Shown here piece by piece: positions 9,028 through 18,527 of a DNA stretch of 64,000 nt. Each line of letters starts with the position of its first letter. Position 1 is the first letter of the stretch. The position numbers and the translations under genes were made by a program. The stretch lies in contig CADCKW010000004.1 of NCBI GenBank assembly GCA_902802115.1, positions 82,896 through 146,895 on the forward strand. Reading direction: 5' to 3'. The DNA comes from an uncultured Pseudomonadota bacterium. GTDB taxonomy: Bacteria > Pseudomonadota > Alphaproteobacteria > Rs-D84. The notes under the pieces were generated by a model that saw only the letters and a list, made by a program, of their open reading frames with translations, did no database searches and was not told the origin of the DNA.

Positions 9028-11109
9028 TTACTTTGTCAGTTTTTTTATCACTTCATCAGCAACATTCTGCGGAACTTCGGCATAATGTGACAATTCCATA
9101 TATGGATTCGCACGACCTTGTGACAAAGAACGCAGGGTTTTCACATAACCGAACAGATTTGCCAATGGCACGAACGCAGAAATCAACTGATTACCGAATT
9201 GTGTTTCGATACCATTGATTTGACCACGACGACTGTTCAAGTCACCAATAATGTCACCGACGTATTCTTCCGGTGTTGATACCGAAAGCTTCATAATCGG
9301 CTCCAATAATTTTGGCGCAGCCTTTTTCATTGCTTCGCGGAAGCATGCGCGCGCCGCAATTTCAAAGCACAACACATTAGAGTCGACCTCGTGGTATTTA
9401 CCATCAATCAATGTTGCCTTGAAATCCACAGTTGGATAGCCAATCAAAACACCTGTTTGTTGTGCTATCTTCAAACCCTTTTCAACGCCAGGAATGTATT
9501 CTTTTGGAATCGCACCACCGACGATTTGATTATCAAATTCATAGCCTTTGCCTGGTTCCAATGGTTCAAATTGGATTTTAACCTGGGCGTATTGACCCGA
9601 ACCACCAGACTGTTTTTTATGAGTATATTCTTCGGTCACAGGTCTGCTGAATGCTTCGCGATATGCGATACGTGGTTCGCCGACATTAACATCGACTTTA
9701 AATTCACGCAGCAATCTATCAACCAAAATTTCCAAATGCAATTCACCAACACCTGACAAAATTGTTTGACCAGATTCTTCATCAACAGACACGCGGAAAG
9801 AAGGATCTTCTTTGGCCAATGCCTGTAATCCCAAAGACATCTTTTCAATATCAGCCTTGGTTTTTGGTTCAACCGCAATAGAAATAACAGGTTCTGGGAC
9901 ATGGATAGATTCCAAAACGATTGGATTGGCCTCGTCACACAATGTATCACCTGTAATTGTTTCCTTCATACCAACCAAAGTGACAATATCACCAGCCGAT
10001 GCTTCTTTGATTTCTTCACGTTGATTAGAATGCATCAACAACATACGGCCAACGCGTTCGCGTTTATTACGGTTGGAATTAAAGATATATGAACCAGATT
10101 GCAATGTACCAGAATAAATACGAATAAACATCAAGTTTCCAACAAAAGGATCATTTGCAACCTTAAACGCCAATGCACTGAACGGTTCTTTTGGATCTGC
10201 ATGACGTTCCGCCGGTGTTTTACCATCTAACAATGTTCCTTGAATTGCAGGAATATCCAATGGTGATGGCAAATAATCAACAATTGCGTCCAACAAAGGT
10301 TGCACACCTTTGTTCTTAAATGCTGTTCCGCACAAAACTGGGTTAAAGTTTTGATTAATAGTTCCTTTGCGGATTAATTTTTTAATTGTGGCAACATCTG
10401 GAATTTTACCTTCCATGTATGCTTCCATAATTTCATCGTCCAAGGTCACAACTTCTTCAATCAATTTGTTGTGTAATTCTTCGGCCTTGGCTTTCAAATC
10501 TTCTGGAATTTCGATTGTGACTGGGTGTGAGCCTGTTTCGTCTTCCCAGATTAAACCCTTCATTTCCACAACATCAACAACACCGCGGAAATCAGATTCT
10601 GCACCAATTGGGAAATTTATAACCAATGGTGTCGCACCCAAACGTTCGCGTATCATATCAACACAGCGGAAGAAATTACCACCAATACGATCCATTTTAT
10701 TGATAAAGCAAATACGTGGAACATTATAACGGTCTGCCTGGCGCCACACTGTTTCTGTTTGTGGTTGAACCCCAGACACAGATTCAAACACCGCAACCGC
10801 ACCGTCCAAAACACGCAAAGAACGTTCCACTTCCATAGTGAAATCCACGTGTCCCGGTGTATCAATCAAATTGATACGATGGTCGCGCCAAAAGCATGTT
10901 GTTGCGGCCGAAGTAATTGTAATACCACGTTCTTGTTCTTGTTCCATCCAGTCCATAGTGGCGGCGCCATCATGCACTTCGCCAATTTTATATGTTTTAC
11001 CGGTATAGAACAAAATACGTTCAGATGTTGTAGTTTTTCCAGCGTCAATATGTGCCATAATTCCTATATTACGATACATATGCAAAGGTGCGGTTTTTCC
11101 AACAGACAT
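9028..11109 (-). CDS. fusA: Elongation factor G
   Basis: GTPase that drives translocation and, with RRF, ribosome recycling. The 693-residue product has AHIDAGKT at 19-26, the switch [24 protein letters not shown], and the C-terminal domain IV/V segments including [10 protein letters not shown] and [19 protein letters not shown]. Length and domain order are those of a full EF-G. It is in the str cluster between rpsG and tuf. Confidence 0.98.
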   Translation of the reverse strand: MSVGKTAPLHMYRNIGIMAHIDAGKTTTSERILFYTGKTYKIGEVHDGAATMDWMEQEQERGITITSAATTCFWRDHRINLIDTPGHVDFTMEVERSLRVLDGAVAVFESVSGVQPQTETVWRQADRYNVPRICFINKMDRIGGNFFRCVDMIRERLGATPLVINFPIGAESDFRGVVDVVEMKGLIWEDETGSHPVTIEIPEDLKAKAEELHNKLIEEVVTLDDEIMEAYMEGKIPDVATIKKLIRKGTINQNFNPVLCGTAFKNKGVQPLLDAIVDYLPSPLDIPAIQGTLLDGKTPAERHADPKEPFSALAFKVANDPFVGNLMFIRIYSGTLQSGSYIFNSNRNKRERVGRMLLMHSNQREEIKEASAGDIVTLVGMKETITGDTLCDEANPIVLESIHVPEPVISIAVEPKTKADIEKMSLGLQALAKEDPSFRVSVDEESGQTILSGVGELHLEILVDRLLREFKVDVNVGEPRIAYREAFSRPVTEEYTHKKQSGGSGQYAQVKIQFEPLEPGKGYEFDNQIVGGAIPKEYIPGVEKGLKIAQQTGVLIGYPTVDFKATLIDGKYHEVDSNVLCFEIAARACFREAMKKAAPKLLEPIMKLSVSTPEEYVGDIIGDLNSRRGQINGIETQFGNQLISAFVPLANLFGYVKTLRSLSQGRANPYMELSHYAEVPQNVADEVIKKLTK

Positions 11110-11133
11110 TGTCTTTCCCTTTCTTTTATTATA

Positions 11134-11610
11134 TTACCAACGGAAATGAGCAAAAGCCTTATTCGCCTCTGCCATTTTATGAGTATCAATCTTTTTCTTG
11201 AATGCACCACCGGTGCTGTTCAAGGCATCACGCAATTCTGCAAACAAGCGTTCTTGCATAGAACGTTCGCCACGTTTGCGGGCAAACATAACCAACCAAC
11301 GCAAAGCCAATGTCTGTTGGCGATCGGCGCGAACTTCCACAGGAACCTGGTATGTTGCACCACCAACACGACGACCTTTGACCTCGACCGAAGGCTTTAA
11401 CATATCGACAGCCTCCAAGAACAGAGCCAATTCATCTTTACCATCTTTGGCCAAAGTTTTTAATTTATCCAATGCACCATAAACAATGTTTTCGGCAACT
11501 TCTTTTTTACCGTCCCACATAACAACATTGATACATTTTGCAACGACCAAATTCCCATATTTAGAATCTGGCAAAATTTCACGTTTTGTTGCAGCTTTAC
11601 GTCTTGACAT
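11134..11610 (-). CDS. rpsG: 30S ribosomal protein S7
   Basis: Primary assembly protein of the 30S head and, in enterobacteria, the translational repressor of the str operon. The 158-residue product starts [20 protein letters not shown], with the signature [18 protein letters not shown] in the middle and [14 protein letters not shown] at the end. It lies between rpsL and fusA. Confidence 0.97.
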   Translation of the reverse strand: MSRRKAATKREILPDSKYGNLVVAKCINVVMWDGKKEVAENIVYGALDKLKTLAKDGKDELALFLEAVDMLKPSVEVKGRRVGGATYQVPVEVRADRQQTLALRWLVMFARKRGERSMQERLFAELRDALNSTGGAFKKKIDTHKMAEANKAFAHFRW

Positions 11611-11676
11611 ATTTTATATCCTTTTTATTTCTTCACCCGGGGGTTCCGGATTACTCACCTGCTAATCACAGATGTA

Positions 11677-12048
11677 TTATTTTTTAATTTTTGCCCCATA
11701 CAGAGAGCGACCTTGTTTTCTTGATTCGACACCCTTGGTATCCAAAACACCGCGAATGATGTGATATTTCACACCAGGCAAGTCCTTTACACGACCACCA
11801 CGAATCATAACAACACTGTGTTCTTGCAAATTATGTCCTTCGCCAGGAATATATGCAGTCACCTCACGTCCATTTGCCAATTTAACACGGGCAACTTTAC
11901 GTTGTGCAGAGTTAGGTTTTTTAGGTGTTGTGGTATAAACACGTGTGCAAACACCACGTTTTTGCGGACTTTCCATCATATCAGGTGCAGTGCTTTTTTT
12001 CACAACCTTTTTACGTGGTTTCCGAATCAGTTGATTTACTGTTGGCAT
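11677..12048 (-). CDS. rpsL: 30S ribosomal protein S12
   Basis: Decoding-centre protein. The 123-residue product has [15 protein letters not shown] at the start, [20 protein letters not shown] around residue 40, and the loop [20 protein letters not shown] followed by DLPGVKYH. Lys residues at the two positions classically linked to streptomycin resistance are the wild-type residues. It is the first gene of the str operon, about 140 nt downstream of the predicted transcription start. Confidence 0.98.
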   Translation of the reverse strand: MPTVNQLIRKPRKKVVKKSTAPDMMESPQKRGVCTRVYTTTPKKPNSAQRKVARVKLANGREVTAYIPGEGHNLQEHSVVMIRGGRVKDLPGVKYHIIRGVLDTKGVESRKQGRSLYGAKIKK

Positions 12049-12196
12049 TCAAAATCTCTTTGTTTTTACTTTACTTTTTGTTACATAAAACCACCCCAAC
12101 CGGACTTATCACAAATGCACGCATCTGTTTATAAATCCGCCAAAGGCGCCGTTTTCTGTGTTTTTTACTCTCCTTATTTACACGGAAAGCGTATCC

Positions 12197-12225
12197 AGTA
12201 TAACCCGCAACATTTAAATTGTCAA
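12197..12225 (-). promoter_or_regulatory. str operon promoter
   Basis: On the minus strand a consensus TTGACA (12225-12220) and TATACT (12202-12197) are separated by exactly 17 bp. Transcription would start near 12190, leaving a leader of about 140 nt before rpsL. The leader holds a short hairpin (CGCC-TTT-GGCG). The 12049-12338 gap holds nothing else recognisable. Confidence 0.75.
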
Positions 12226-12338
12226 GAAATTTTCCACAAAAAACCGCGGAAAATTGGGTTGATTTTGTAATATAATCAACGAACCCGGCACATACAACGA
12301 CAACAAACAAAAAATCAATGAAAAAACAATATGTTTTA

Positions 12339-13087
12339 CTAATTGTCTTCGGGGGCTTCTATAATCGGGAACCAGTGTGGAACAATAACACCGTTTTCTT
12401 CGGTTTCAACCAATAAACATTTTTTGCCGGCGGGACAAGCATCTTCCGGGCGGGTCTGCTTGTCCGCTTGCAAACTGTATACGCAGTTGTCGCGATTTTG
12501 ATTTCGGGGATATCTAATAATAATTGTTCCGCCTTGGCCGCTGTGCTGGGTTCGTTGCCCGCACCAAATATTTCGGTTAAATCAAAGACTGTCAAAAAAC
12601 TGTTTTTATCAACCGTAATGGTTTCACCCGCAATATACCCATTGCTGTCAGGTAATATTCCAAATTGAGAACCACCAATAGTCCAATTAGTTGTTGGTGT
12701 GATAATAGCAATACCTGTGCTCCACTCATTTGGAACATAATTGTTTAAATTCAAATTCCGATATGAACCATCTATTGAATAACGCAAATATGGTTTTTGT
12801 GTATAATTCGATTTTAATTTTAATTTCACAAAATATTTATGGTTGGCTGGGACAGTTTCCCCATTTGTGACATACAACCCTCTTTGAGAAGTGGTGGTAG
12901 TTGTTTTTACGGTATATGTATTAAAATCTTCACCGGATTCTGTAAGTTCTAATAAACTTGGGGTTATAGTATATTTAATTGCCAATGGTGTATATTTCCA
13001 CGCATATTGTGTATCTGCGACTGCGTGAAACAATGGCACAACCGCCATAAACATAAACAATAACCCCATCACAAACAATCGTTTCAT
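12339..13087 (-). pseudogene. Surface protein with out-of-frame internal deletion
   Basis: Secreted CBM-like surface protein, probably inactivated. From ATG 13087 it has a signal peptide (MKRLFVMGLLFMFMAVVPLF, then HAVAD) and a domain with the phage-tail/CBM-like pattern LTVFDLTEIFGAGNEPSTAA. After PEIKIATTAY the present frame runs through unrelated residues to a stop at 12359. The +2 frame from 12477 encodes SLQADKQTRPEDACPAGKKC, LLVE and PHWFPII, ending at 12339, matching the 62-kb surface protein. In that paralog 102 nt lie between TAY and SLQ; here only two nt remain, so 100 nt are missing and the frame is broken. It may still make a 242-residue protein with an altered tail. Confidence 0.7.
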
Positions 13088-13096
13088 AATCAATCT

Positions 13097-13149
13097 CTCC
13101 AACCGATTTTTTCAACAAAAAAACCACCAAATTACATAGGCGGTTGGAG
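13097..13149 (-). promoter_or_regulatory. Shine-Dalgarno sequestering helix
   Basis: The SD of the surface gene lies in CGGTTGGAG (minus strand, 13105-13097), nine bases before the ATG at 13087. A perfect complement, CTCCAACCG, stands upstream at 13149-13141. Pairing of the two would bury the SD. Confidence 0.55.
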
Positions 13150-13296
13150 GTTCAAGACAATTTAAAACAGAAAATTGTGTGCTTATTTTACCGGTCGGGG
13201 TATTATTCGCAACCCTCCAACCAATTTTACGGTTGGAGTATTTCGTCCGCACAATAACGAACGCTGTTTTATTGGCAGGTCTTGACACCTCATCAA
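13141..13296 (-). ncRNA. Structured leader resembling C4 antisense RNA
   Basis: On the minus strand an outer helix GAGGTGTCAAGAC (13291-13279) / GTCTTGAACCTC (13158-13147) closes a region with inner hairpins, including CTCCAACC (13238-13231) with GGTTGGAG (13222-13215). The 3' strand of the outer helix runs into the anti-SD copy at 13149-13141. The layout, an upstream structured RNA carrying a complement to the downstream SD, resembles the C4 antisense RNA of phages P1/P7 and the CI RNA of P4. The family match is my inference. A cis-acting switch without separate RNA is the alternative. Confidence 0.5.
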
Positions 13297-13318
13297 TGGA
13301 ACACCCACTGACGAAAAT

Positions 13319-13348
13319 ATTATATCACGATATAAATTTTTTATGCAA
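13319..13348 (-). promoter_or_regulatory. Promoter of the structured leader and surface gene
   Basis: Minus-strand TTGCAT (13348-13343) and TATAAT (13324-13319) are 18 bp apart. Transcription would start near 13312, just in front of the structured leader. The GTGATATAATAT core is shared with the promoter at 23401. Confidence 0.6.
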
Positions 13349-13367
13349 GGGATATTTTTACAGCGAA

Positions 13368-13433
13368 CAGAGTCCAGATAACAGATAATGAAAAAAATTA
13401 TTCATTAACTGAACACTGTCCTCTGTTATCTGG
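13368..13433. repeat. Intergenic palindromic repeat, copy 1
   Basis: CAGAGTCCAGATAACAG (13368-13384) and CTGTTATCTGG (13423-13433) form an inverted repeat. The same 17-mer and a similar arm recur at 28108-28167. Both copies are intergenic and near gene ends. Confidence 0.6.
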
Positions 13434-13440
13434 TCAATAA

Positions 13441-13472
13441 AAAAACACCCGACATTTGCCGGGTGTTTTTTT
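13441..13472. terminator. Bidirectional terminator after the OMP gene
   Basis: AAAACACCCG and CGGGTGTTTT form a GC-rich hairpin flanked by A and T runs. It sits 13 bp past the stop of the outer-membrane protein gene (minus strand). Confidence 0.8.
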
Positions 13473-13484
13473 GATTTTCAACAA

Positions 13485-14267
13485 TTAGAAATCAATACCG
13501 AATTTAGCACCAAAGCCAAAGCCTTTGTTGATGTTCCATTCGTCAGCATTTGCACCACCACGATGGTCCATATCAGCATTCATATACAAACCGACAAACT
13601 TTGTTGCATCGATGTTGTAATTTGCGCCAATCATACCAGACCAAACGCCAGCATTTTTGGCACCGTCATCGGTCACACCGGTATATTCAACACCTGCAAC
13701 CAAATTCAATTTGTCGCACAAAGCATATTGACCGTCCAAGCCCAATGTCCATGTATGAACACCTTCGTCGTCCCAATCAAATGATTCTAATCCTGTATAG
13801 CCAAACAATGCCTTGGCCGCAACAGTCCAATTAGAACCAACATAACCACCACGAACACCCGCGGTCCATGTATAAACTGTGTCATCTTCGTCCAACATTG
13901 GTCTGTGGTTTGGCCACATTTCATTGATTGTGTATCCACCCAAAACATCGGCTTTCCAACCACCCATATTCAATGCGCGCAATGCGACATCAAAAGATGT
14001 TGTGCCCCATGACCATTCGTTAAAGAATGTTTCGTTATTAACGTCTGTGGATACCGCAACAGTCAATCTGTCTGTGATACCATAACCGAATTCTTCGTTC
14101 AATGTCCAAGATTTGATTTCATCACCAGAATGAGAAGACAAATCAGAAACACTGTAAAAATGATTCGCTTTTGGCATATACAATGGATTACCATCGATAA
14201 CATTTGCAGCATGTGCGCCAGATACAGCGAATACAGCGATTAAAGAAGATAAAGCTAATTTTTTCAT
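13485..14267 (-). CDS. Outer-membrane beta-barrel protein
   Basis: Probable porin-like or structural outer-membrane protein. The 260-residue product has a signal peptide with a clear AxA-type site (MKKLALSSLIAVFAVSGAHA, then ANVIDG). It continues with alternating polar and aromatic strands, many W/Y/G residues, and a terminal Phe (KFGIDF), the usual BAM recognition feature. Asp/Glu-rich loops (DEDDTVYTW, DWDDEGVHTW) suggest cation-exposed surface loops. An AAGGA site precedes the ATG. It is a single gene with its own promoter and terminator. The specific function is unknown. Confidence 0.75.
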   Translation of the reverse strand: MKKLALSSLIAVFAVSGAHAANVIDGNPLYMPKANHFYSVSDLSSHSGDEIKSWTLNEEFGYGITDRLTVAVSTDVNNETFFNEWSWGTTSFDVALRALNMGGWKADVLGGYTINEMWPNHRPMLDEDDTVYTWTAGVRGGYVGSNWTVAAKALFGYTGLESFDWDDEGVHTWTLGLDGQYALCDKLNLVAGVEYTGVTDDGAKNAGVWSGMIGANYNIDATKFVGLYMNADMDHRGGANADEWNINKGFGFGAKFGIDF

Positions 14268-14328
14268 ATTTTATCCTTTCCTTGTTTGTTAATCTAAACT
14301 GAAACAGGTATCGTTTCCTGTTAATTCT

Positions 14329-14358
14329 ATTTTACTATGATTTGGTTCCTGATGTCAA
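14329..14358 (-). promoter_or_regulatory. Promoter of the OMP gene
   Basis: Minus-strand TTGACA (14358-14353) and TAAAAT (14334-14329) are 18 bp apart, about 60 bp before the ATG at 14267. The rest of the 14268-14522 gap is AT-rich with no other feature seen. Confidence 0.65.
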
Positions 14359-14522
14359 AAAAAAGATTCCTTGGCATTTATAATTTTTTGTGGTATAATC
14401 CGCCCAAGTTTTTTTGAAACCATACTAAATCATACCAACCCCACAGAATCCCCGTAATTTTTATTAAAAATTTTAATGAATTAAAATTTCAATCAAACAA
14501 ACAACTGACGAATTCAACATTT

Positions 14523-15530
14523 TTATTTTTTTAATTTTTTTATTTCGCGCCAATCTGCATGATTTTTCAAGTGTTCTTCATAAGAATTTGAAAAACGATG
14601 ACCACCATTTCCGTCCGCAACAAAAAACAGATAATTTGTATCCGCCGGTTTCAATACAGCCTTTAATGCAGCCGAACCAACATTTGCAATCGGCCCAGGC
14701 GGCAAACCTTTATATCTGTATGTATTATACGGGCTGTCAATTTTCAAATGACCAGTTAAAAGTGGTTCGCCCTGCATATCGCCCAAACCATCTGTCAAAA
14801 CATACACAACCGTCGGGTCGGCTTGCAATCGCATATCACTGCGCAGGCGATTCAAATAAACACTCGCCACAATGGGCATTTCCGCCACATGTGGTGTTTC
14901 GCGTTGCACAATGGACGCCAATGTCACAACTTCGCGCCAGTTTTTTAATGGACGCGGCAAACTGCGTGTCGCCATTTTATTACGCACAGATTCCATTTTA
15001 CGACGCGCCAAATCCAAAACCGCCAAACGCGGTGTGCCACGCGCAACCTTGTATGTATCTGGAAAAATATCGCCATCAGCAACCGAACACACCGGCGCCA
15101 TCATTCCTGAACCACAATCAACATCGCCCGACAAAGACGAATCATTTGCCAATAAAATTTTGATTTGTTTTATTGTTAAACCTTCGGGAATTAAAACCTT
15201 GGTCGTTGCAACATCACCATTTACCAACATTTTTGCAATTCGCCAGGCACTCGCCCCACGCGGAATTTCATATTGCCCGACCTGAATCTTGCCACCCTGG
15301 GCACGCACAGCCAATTTAAACGAAGCCGCCGAATCGACCAAGTCATATTTTTTTAATGTTGTCGCAACATCTGTCACCGTCGCACCCGATGCAACCGTCA
15401 CCAATACAGGCTTGCGCGTGGCATATCCAAACAACATGAATACAGCAATCAGCAACAAAAAACCAATAATAACCAGCCCCAAATGCCGTTTTAACCTGCG
15501 ATTGATAAATGTGTAATGATGTTTTGCCAT
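14523..15530 (-). CDS. mltG: Endolytic murein transglycosylase MltG
   Basis: Inner-membrane lytic transglycosylase thought to cut nascent peptidoglycan strands and set their length. From ATG 15530 the product is 335 residues: a basic cytoplasmic segment, one membrane helix (GLVIIGFLLLIAVFMLFGYA, residues 18-37), a LysM-like region, and the YceG domain. The catalytic Glu is E211 in ASIVQRET, equivalent to E218 of E. coli, with QADPTVVY and DSPYNTYRYKGLPPGPI downstream. An upstream TTG would overlap the Nudix gene and is rejected. Confidence 0.9.
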   Translation of the reverse strand: MAKHHYTFINRRLKRHLGLVIIGFLLLIAVFMLFGYATRKPVLVTVASGATVTDVATTLKKYDLVDSAASFKLAVRAQGGKIQVGQYEIPRGASAWRIAKMLVNGDVATTKVLIPEGLTIKQIKILLANDSSLSGDVDCGSGMMAPVCSVADGDIFPDTYKVARGTPRLAVLDLARRKMESVRNKMATRSLPRPLKNWREVVTLASIVQRETPHVAEMPIVASVYLNRLRSDMRLQADPTVVYVLTDGLGDMQGEPLLTGHLKIDSPYNTYRYKGLPPGPIANVGSAALKAVLKPADTNYLFFVADGNGGHRFSNSYEEHLKNHADWREIKKLKK

Positions 15531-15564
15531 GACTTTGGAATTATCCCAAAAATAAAATTCATTG

Positions 15565-16011
15565 TCAAAGCGATAAGGCAAAAAAACTTTCTAATTTTTT
15601 TTGATTCAAAAAATTTTGCGCAGGCAAAAACAAATTTTCTTTATGCTTTTTCAACATATAATCTGCATTCCTCCAATACCATCCAGAACATTTATCCGGT
15701 TCCATAACATATGCTGTACGAAAAACAGGTAATTTTGCATGACAATGTATCGTTATATAATGCTTATCAGAAAATATATCATTTGTCACACCAACAATAC
15801 GAAAATCATCTGGTTTTAAACGAATATTTGTTTCTTCAATCAATTCACGTGCTGCACATTGTTCTGGACTTTCGCCATATTCCAAATGGCCACCCGGTGG
15901 TGCCCATGTCCCCACACCATGTTTTGATAAACGATGTCCAAACAAAAACTGTCCCCCAGGATCTTGAATCCAGCACCCAACCCCAACACGAACAATTTTA
16001 TTTTCAGACAT
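15565..16011 (-). CDS. Nudix hydrolase, ADP-ribose/nucleotide type
   Basis: Probable nucleotide-sanitising pyrophosphohydrolase. The 148-residue product has a full Nudix box at residues 40-62, GGHLEYGESPEQCAARELIE followed by ETNI, with all metal-binding Glu residues. The N-terminal VGVGCWIQDPGGQFLFGHR and the domain size resemble dCTP/MutT-like members such as NUDT15-type proteins; substrate cannot be told. It ends 34 bp before mltG, with which it probably forms an operon. No strong ribosome binding site was seen before the ATG at 16011. Confidence 0.85.
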   Translation of the reverse strand: MSENKIVRVGVGCWIQDPGGQFLFGHRLSKHGVGTWAPPGGHLEYGESPEQCAARELIEETNIRLKPDDFRIVGVTNDIFSDKHYITIHCHAKLPVFRTAYVMEPDKCSGWYWRNADYMLKKHKENLFLPAQNFLNQKKLESFFALSL

Positions 16012-16076
16012 ATTTATTTACACCAATTTTACATCAACATAACAAAAATAAATACAAACACAACATATTTATAAAC

Positions 16077-16105
16077 TTGACAAATTGTATATTCGGCACT
16101 ATACT
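16077..16105 (+). promoter_or_regulatory. Consensus promoter, leaderless radical SAM mRNA
   Basis: TTGACA (16077-16082) and TATACT (16100-16105) with a 17-bp spacer. The ATG follows only ten bases after the -10 box, so the transcript would have a leader of a few bases at most and no Shine-Dalgarno. Confidence 0.75.
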
Positions 16106-16115
16106 ATTCGTCGCT

Positions 16116-16958
16116 ATGAACCCGTATTTATCTTTATGTTTAAAAATCACAAATTGGTGCAATTTAAATTGCGCCCACTGTTGCGAATACAGTGATTCCA
16201 AACAACCATTAAAATTTATGCCGTTGGAAAAAATAGAAAATTACCTGGCGCAATCAACCCAGATGTTTTTGCCCCCCGACCAATTATTATGTATTGGCGG
16301 CGGCGAAGCATTTGCACCATACATAAACGGCAATCAAACATATATTCCAACCGCACTGGACATGGTTGCAAAACATAATTTTATTCCAACATTAAAAACA
16401 AACGGAACATGGGGCAACGATAACAATTTGCGCAAACAAATATTAAACGATTTATCAAAATCTGCATATAAATCCCAAAAATTAGTCACATTGGACATTT
16501 CCCTGGACGAATTTCATAACACCACCAATGCAGTCGCAAAAATAATTCGCGAAACTTTATTATCCCAAGAATTATGTATGGCTATTCGTATTTGCCTGGT
16601 TGGATTTAAAACGCAACAATCAAAAACCACCCAGAACAAATTACAAAAAATATTATCTAAATCTGGATTTAAAATCCACGAAACACATAACAAAGATTGG
16701 ATAATTGATACCCCAAACGGCAACGGCGTATATATGGTTAATGATTTTAATGGTGAAATATTTAACTTGGGTCGTGCCAAAGACACCCATGTATATACCG
16801 CAATAACACCCCAAAATGATACATATACAACAAATTGTCTGCAAATAGACAATAATGACATGGCAATTTTGAATTACAAATATCGCGAACCAATAAATAA
16901 CCGCCATTTAAACGAAGTATTATATTCGCTGATGGCACACGCATCTATGCATAGATAA
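16116..16958 (+). CDS. Radical SAM protein of unknown function
   Basis: Radical S-adenosylmethionine enzyme; the reaction is unknown. The 280-residue product carries the [4Fe-4S] motif C15-x3-C19-x2-C22 in TNWCNLNCAHCCEY, preceded by SLCLKI, and a glycine-rich ICIGGGEAF segment (GGE-type SAM-binding motif) near residue 60. No second Cys-rich SPASM cluster is evident; a lone C in TTNCLQIDNN lies near the C-terminus. The start is the ATG at 16116; the longer in-frame sequence upstream is antisense to the Nudix gene. It stands alone between the Nudix gene and tRNA-Pro, with no peptide substrate or partner enzyme beside it. Confidence 0.8.
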   Translation: MNPYLSLCLKITNWCNLNCAHCCEYSDSKQPLKFMPLEKIENYLAQSTQMFLPPDQLLCIGGGEAFAPYINGNQTYIPTALDMVAKHNFIPTLKTNGTWGNDNNLRKQILNDLSKSAYKSQKLVTLDISLDEFHNTTNAVAKIIRETLLSQELCMAIRICLVGFKTQQSKTTQNKLQKILSKSGFKIHETHNKDWIIDTPNGNGVYMVNDFNGEIFNLGRAKDTHVYTAITPQNDTYTTNCLQIDNNDMAILNYKYREPINNRHLNEVLYSLMAHASMHR

Positions 16959-16970
16959 AAAACACATAAA

Positions 16971-16991
16971 AAACCGCCGATTTGGCGGTTT
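16971..16991. terminator. Bidirectional terminator
   Basis: AAACCGCC and GGCGGTTT form a hairpin with a short loop between the radical SAM gene (plus) and tRNA-Pro (minus), flanked by A and T runs. Confidence 0.75.
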
Positions 16992-17028
16992 AATTTTGTG
17001 GCCTGCCACACGAAGTTTTAACAAAGTG

Positions 17029-17105
<77 letters not shown>

Positions 17106-17151
17106 TTGTGTTCGCACATATTACAACACAAAAATAAAAACACAAATATTT

Positions 17152-18402
17152 TTATTTTACGCGTTTGAACACCACAGACCCATTTGTTCCACCAAAACCA
17201 AATGAATTACTGATTGCAGCATTCACTTCACGTTTTTGGGCAACATTTGGAACCAAGTTAAAATCACCAACTTCGTCTATTGGATTTTCCAGATTGATTG
17301 TTGGTGGCACAATATTGTCGCGTATTGCCAAAATACTAAATATTGCCTCAACCGCGCCGGCCGCACCCAACAAATGTCCGGTCATAGACTTTGTCGATGA
17401 CATACATGTTTTTGTCGCATCAAACAATTCACGCACAGCCATCAATTCACCAACATCACCCAACCCAGTTGATGTTCCATGCGCATTTACATAGTCGATA
17501 TCACCAGGTTTTAAACCCGCGTCTTTCAAAGCCATTTCCATTGCGCGACGACCACCTTCGCCATTTGGCGCCGGCGCAGTAATATGATGTGCGTCTGCCG
17601 TCATACCGATACCTGCAACCTCGGCATAAATTTTTGCGCCGCGGCGGACGGCATGTTCATATTCTTCCAAAACTAAAATACCGGCACCTTCACCCAAAAC
17701 AAAACCGTCCCTATCTTTATCCCATGGACGCGATGCACGTTCCGGTTCATCGTTTCGTGTTGATAATGCCTTCATTGCCGAAAATCCACCCAATCCTAAT
17801 TGATTTACTGCGGCCTCGGTTCCACCAACCAACATCAAATCTGCCATACCCAAACGAATAAAATTCACACCTTCGGCAATTGCATGCGACCCGGTTGCAC
17901 ATGCCGTCGCCACAGAAATACTGGGTCCCCGCAAACCATACTTAATTGATGCATAACCCGCCGTCATATTGATAATCGCCTTTGGCACAAAGAAAGGACT
18001 AATAAAACGCGGGCCATCATTGATTAAATCAACACATGTATCATAAATAGACTGAACCCCGCCAATACCACTGCCAATAGAAATACCAAAACGGTCTTTG
18101 TTTCCCGTCCAATCAATTAATCCCGCATCACGCATGGCCTCGTCTGCGGCGGTCAAACCATATAAAATAGCCCTGTCCATTTTGCGTTGTTCGCGTGTAT
18201 CGATTGCCACATCAGGATTAAAATCACCATTGTTTTCACCACGCACAGGCACACCTGCAATTTTTGACGCGTAATCCGTCACATCAAAAGTATCAATTTT
18301 TCGCACACCAGACACACCGTTCAAAATATTTTTCCATGCAAATTCAACACCTGTTCCCACAGGGCTAACAATACCCATACCGGTCACAACAACTCTTTTC
18401 AT
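17152..18402 (-). CDS. fabF: 3-oxoacyl-ACP synthase II
   Basis: Condensing enzyme of fatty acid elongation, using malonyl-ACP to extend acyl-ACP in the cytoplasm. The 416-residue product shows the thiolase-like fold with the catalytic triad C168 (VATACATGSHAIAEG), H308 (NAHGTSTGLGD) and H343 (SMTGHLLGAAGA), and the usual start MKRVVVTGMGIVSPVG. acpP lies just upstream on the same strand, but a hairpin terminator separates them. No fabD or fabG is present beside it. Confidence 0.97.
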   Translation of the reverse strand: MKRVVVTGMGIVSPVGTGVEFAWKNILNGVSGVRKIDTFDVTDYASKIAGVPVRGENNGDFNPDVAIDTREQRKMDRAILYGLTAADEAMRDAGLIDWTGNKDRFGISIGSGIGGVQSIYDTCVDLINDGPRFISPFFVPKAIINMTAGYASIKYGLRGPSISVATACATGSHAIAEGVNFIRLGMADLMLVGGTEAAVNQLGLGGFSAMKALSTRNDEPERASRPWDKDRDGFVLGEGAGILVLEEYEHAVRRGAKIYAEVAGIGMTADAHHITAPAPNGEGGRRAMEMALKDAGLKPGDIDYVNAHGTSTGLGDVGELMAVRELFDATKTCMSSTKSMTGHLLGAAGAVEAIFSILAIRDNIVPPTINLENPIDEVGDFNLVPNVAQKREVNAAISNSFGFGGTNGSVVFKRVK

Positions 18403-18472
18403 AATAATATATCCTTTTAATAAATATGTTTAATTGCGTGCATATAATAATATATTTTACCCAAAATTTACA

Positions 18473-18510
18473 ACAAAAAAAGTCTGTCAAACATGACAGA
18501 CTTTAAAAAA
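18473..18510. terminator. Terminator between acpP and fabF
   Basis: AAAGTCTGTCA (18479-18489) and TGACAGACTTT (18494-18504) form a perfect 11-bp stem with flanking A and T runs, so much acpP transcription should stop before fabF. Confidence 0.75.
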
Positions 18511-18527
18511 CCACGAATACACATTTT

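Noticed and set aside
13179..13388. Open reading frame antisense to the structured leader
   Set aside because: It crosses the predicted promoter and helices; no SD; better explained as structured RNA.
15711..16115. In-frame N-terminal extension of the radical SAM gene
   Set aside because: It is antisense to the Nudix gene and lacks family likeness; a consensus promoter lies just before the ATG at 16116.
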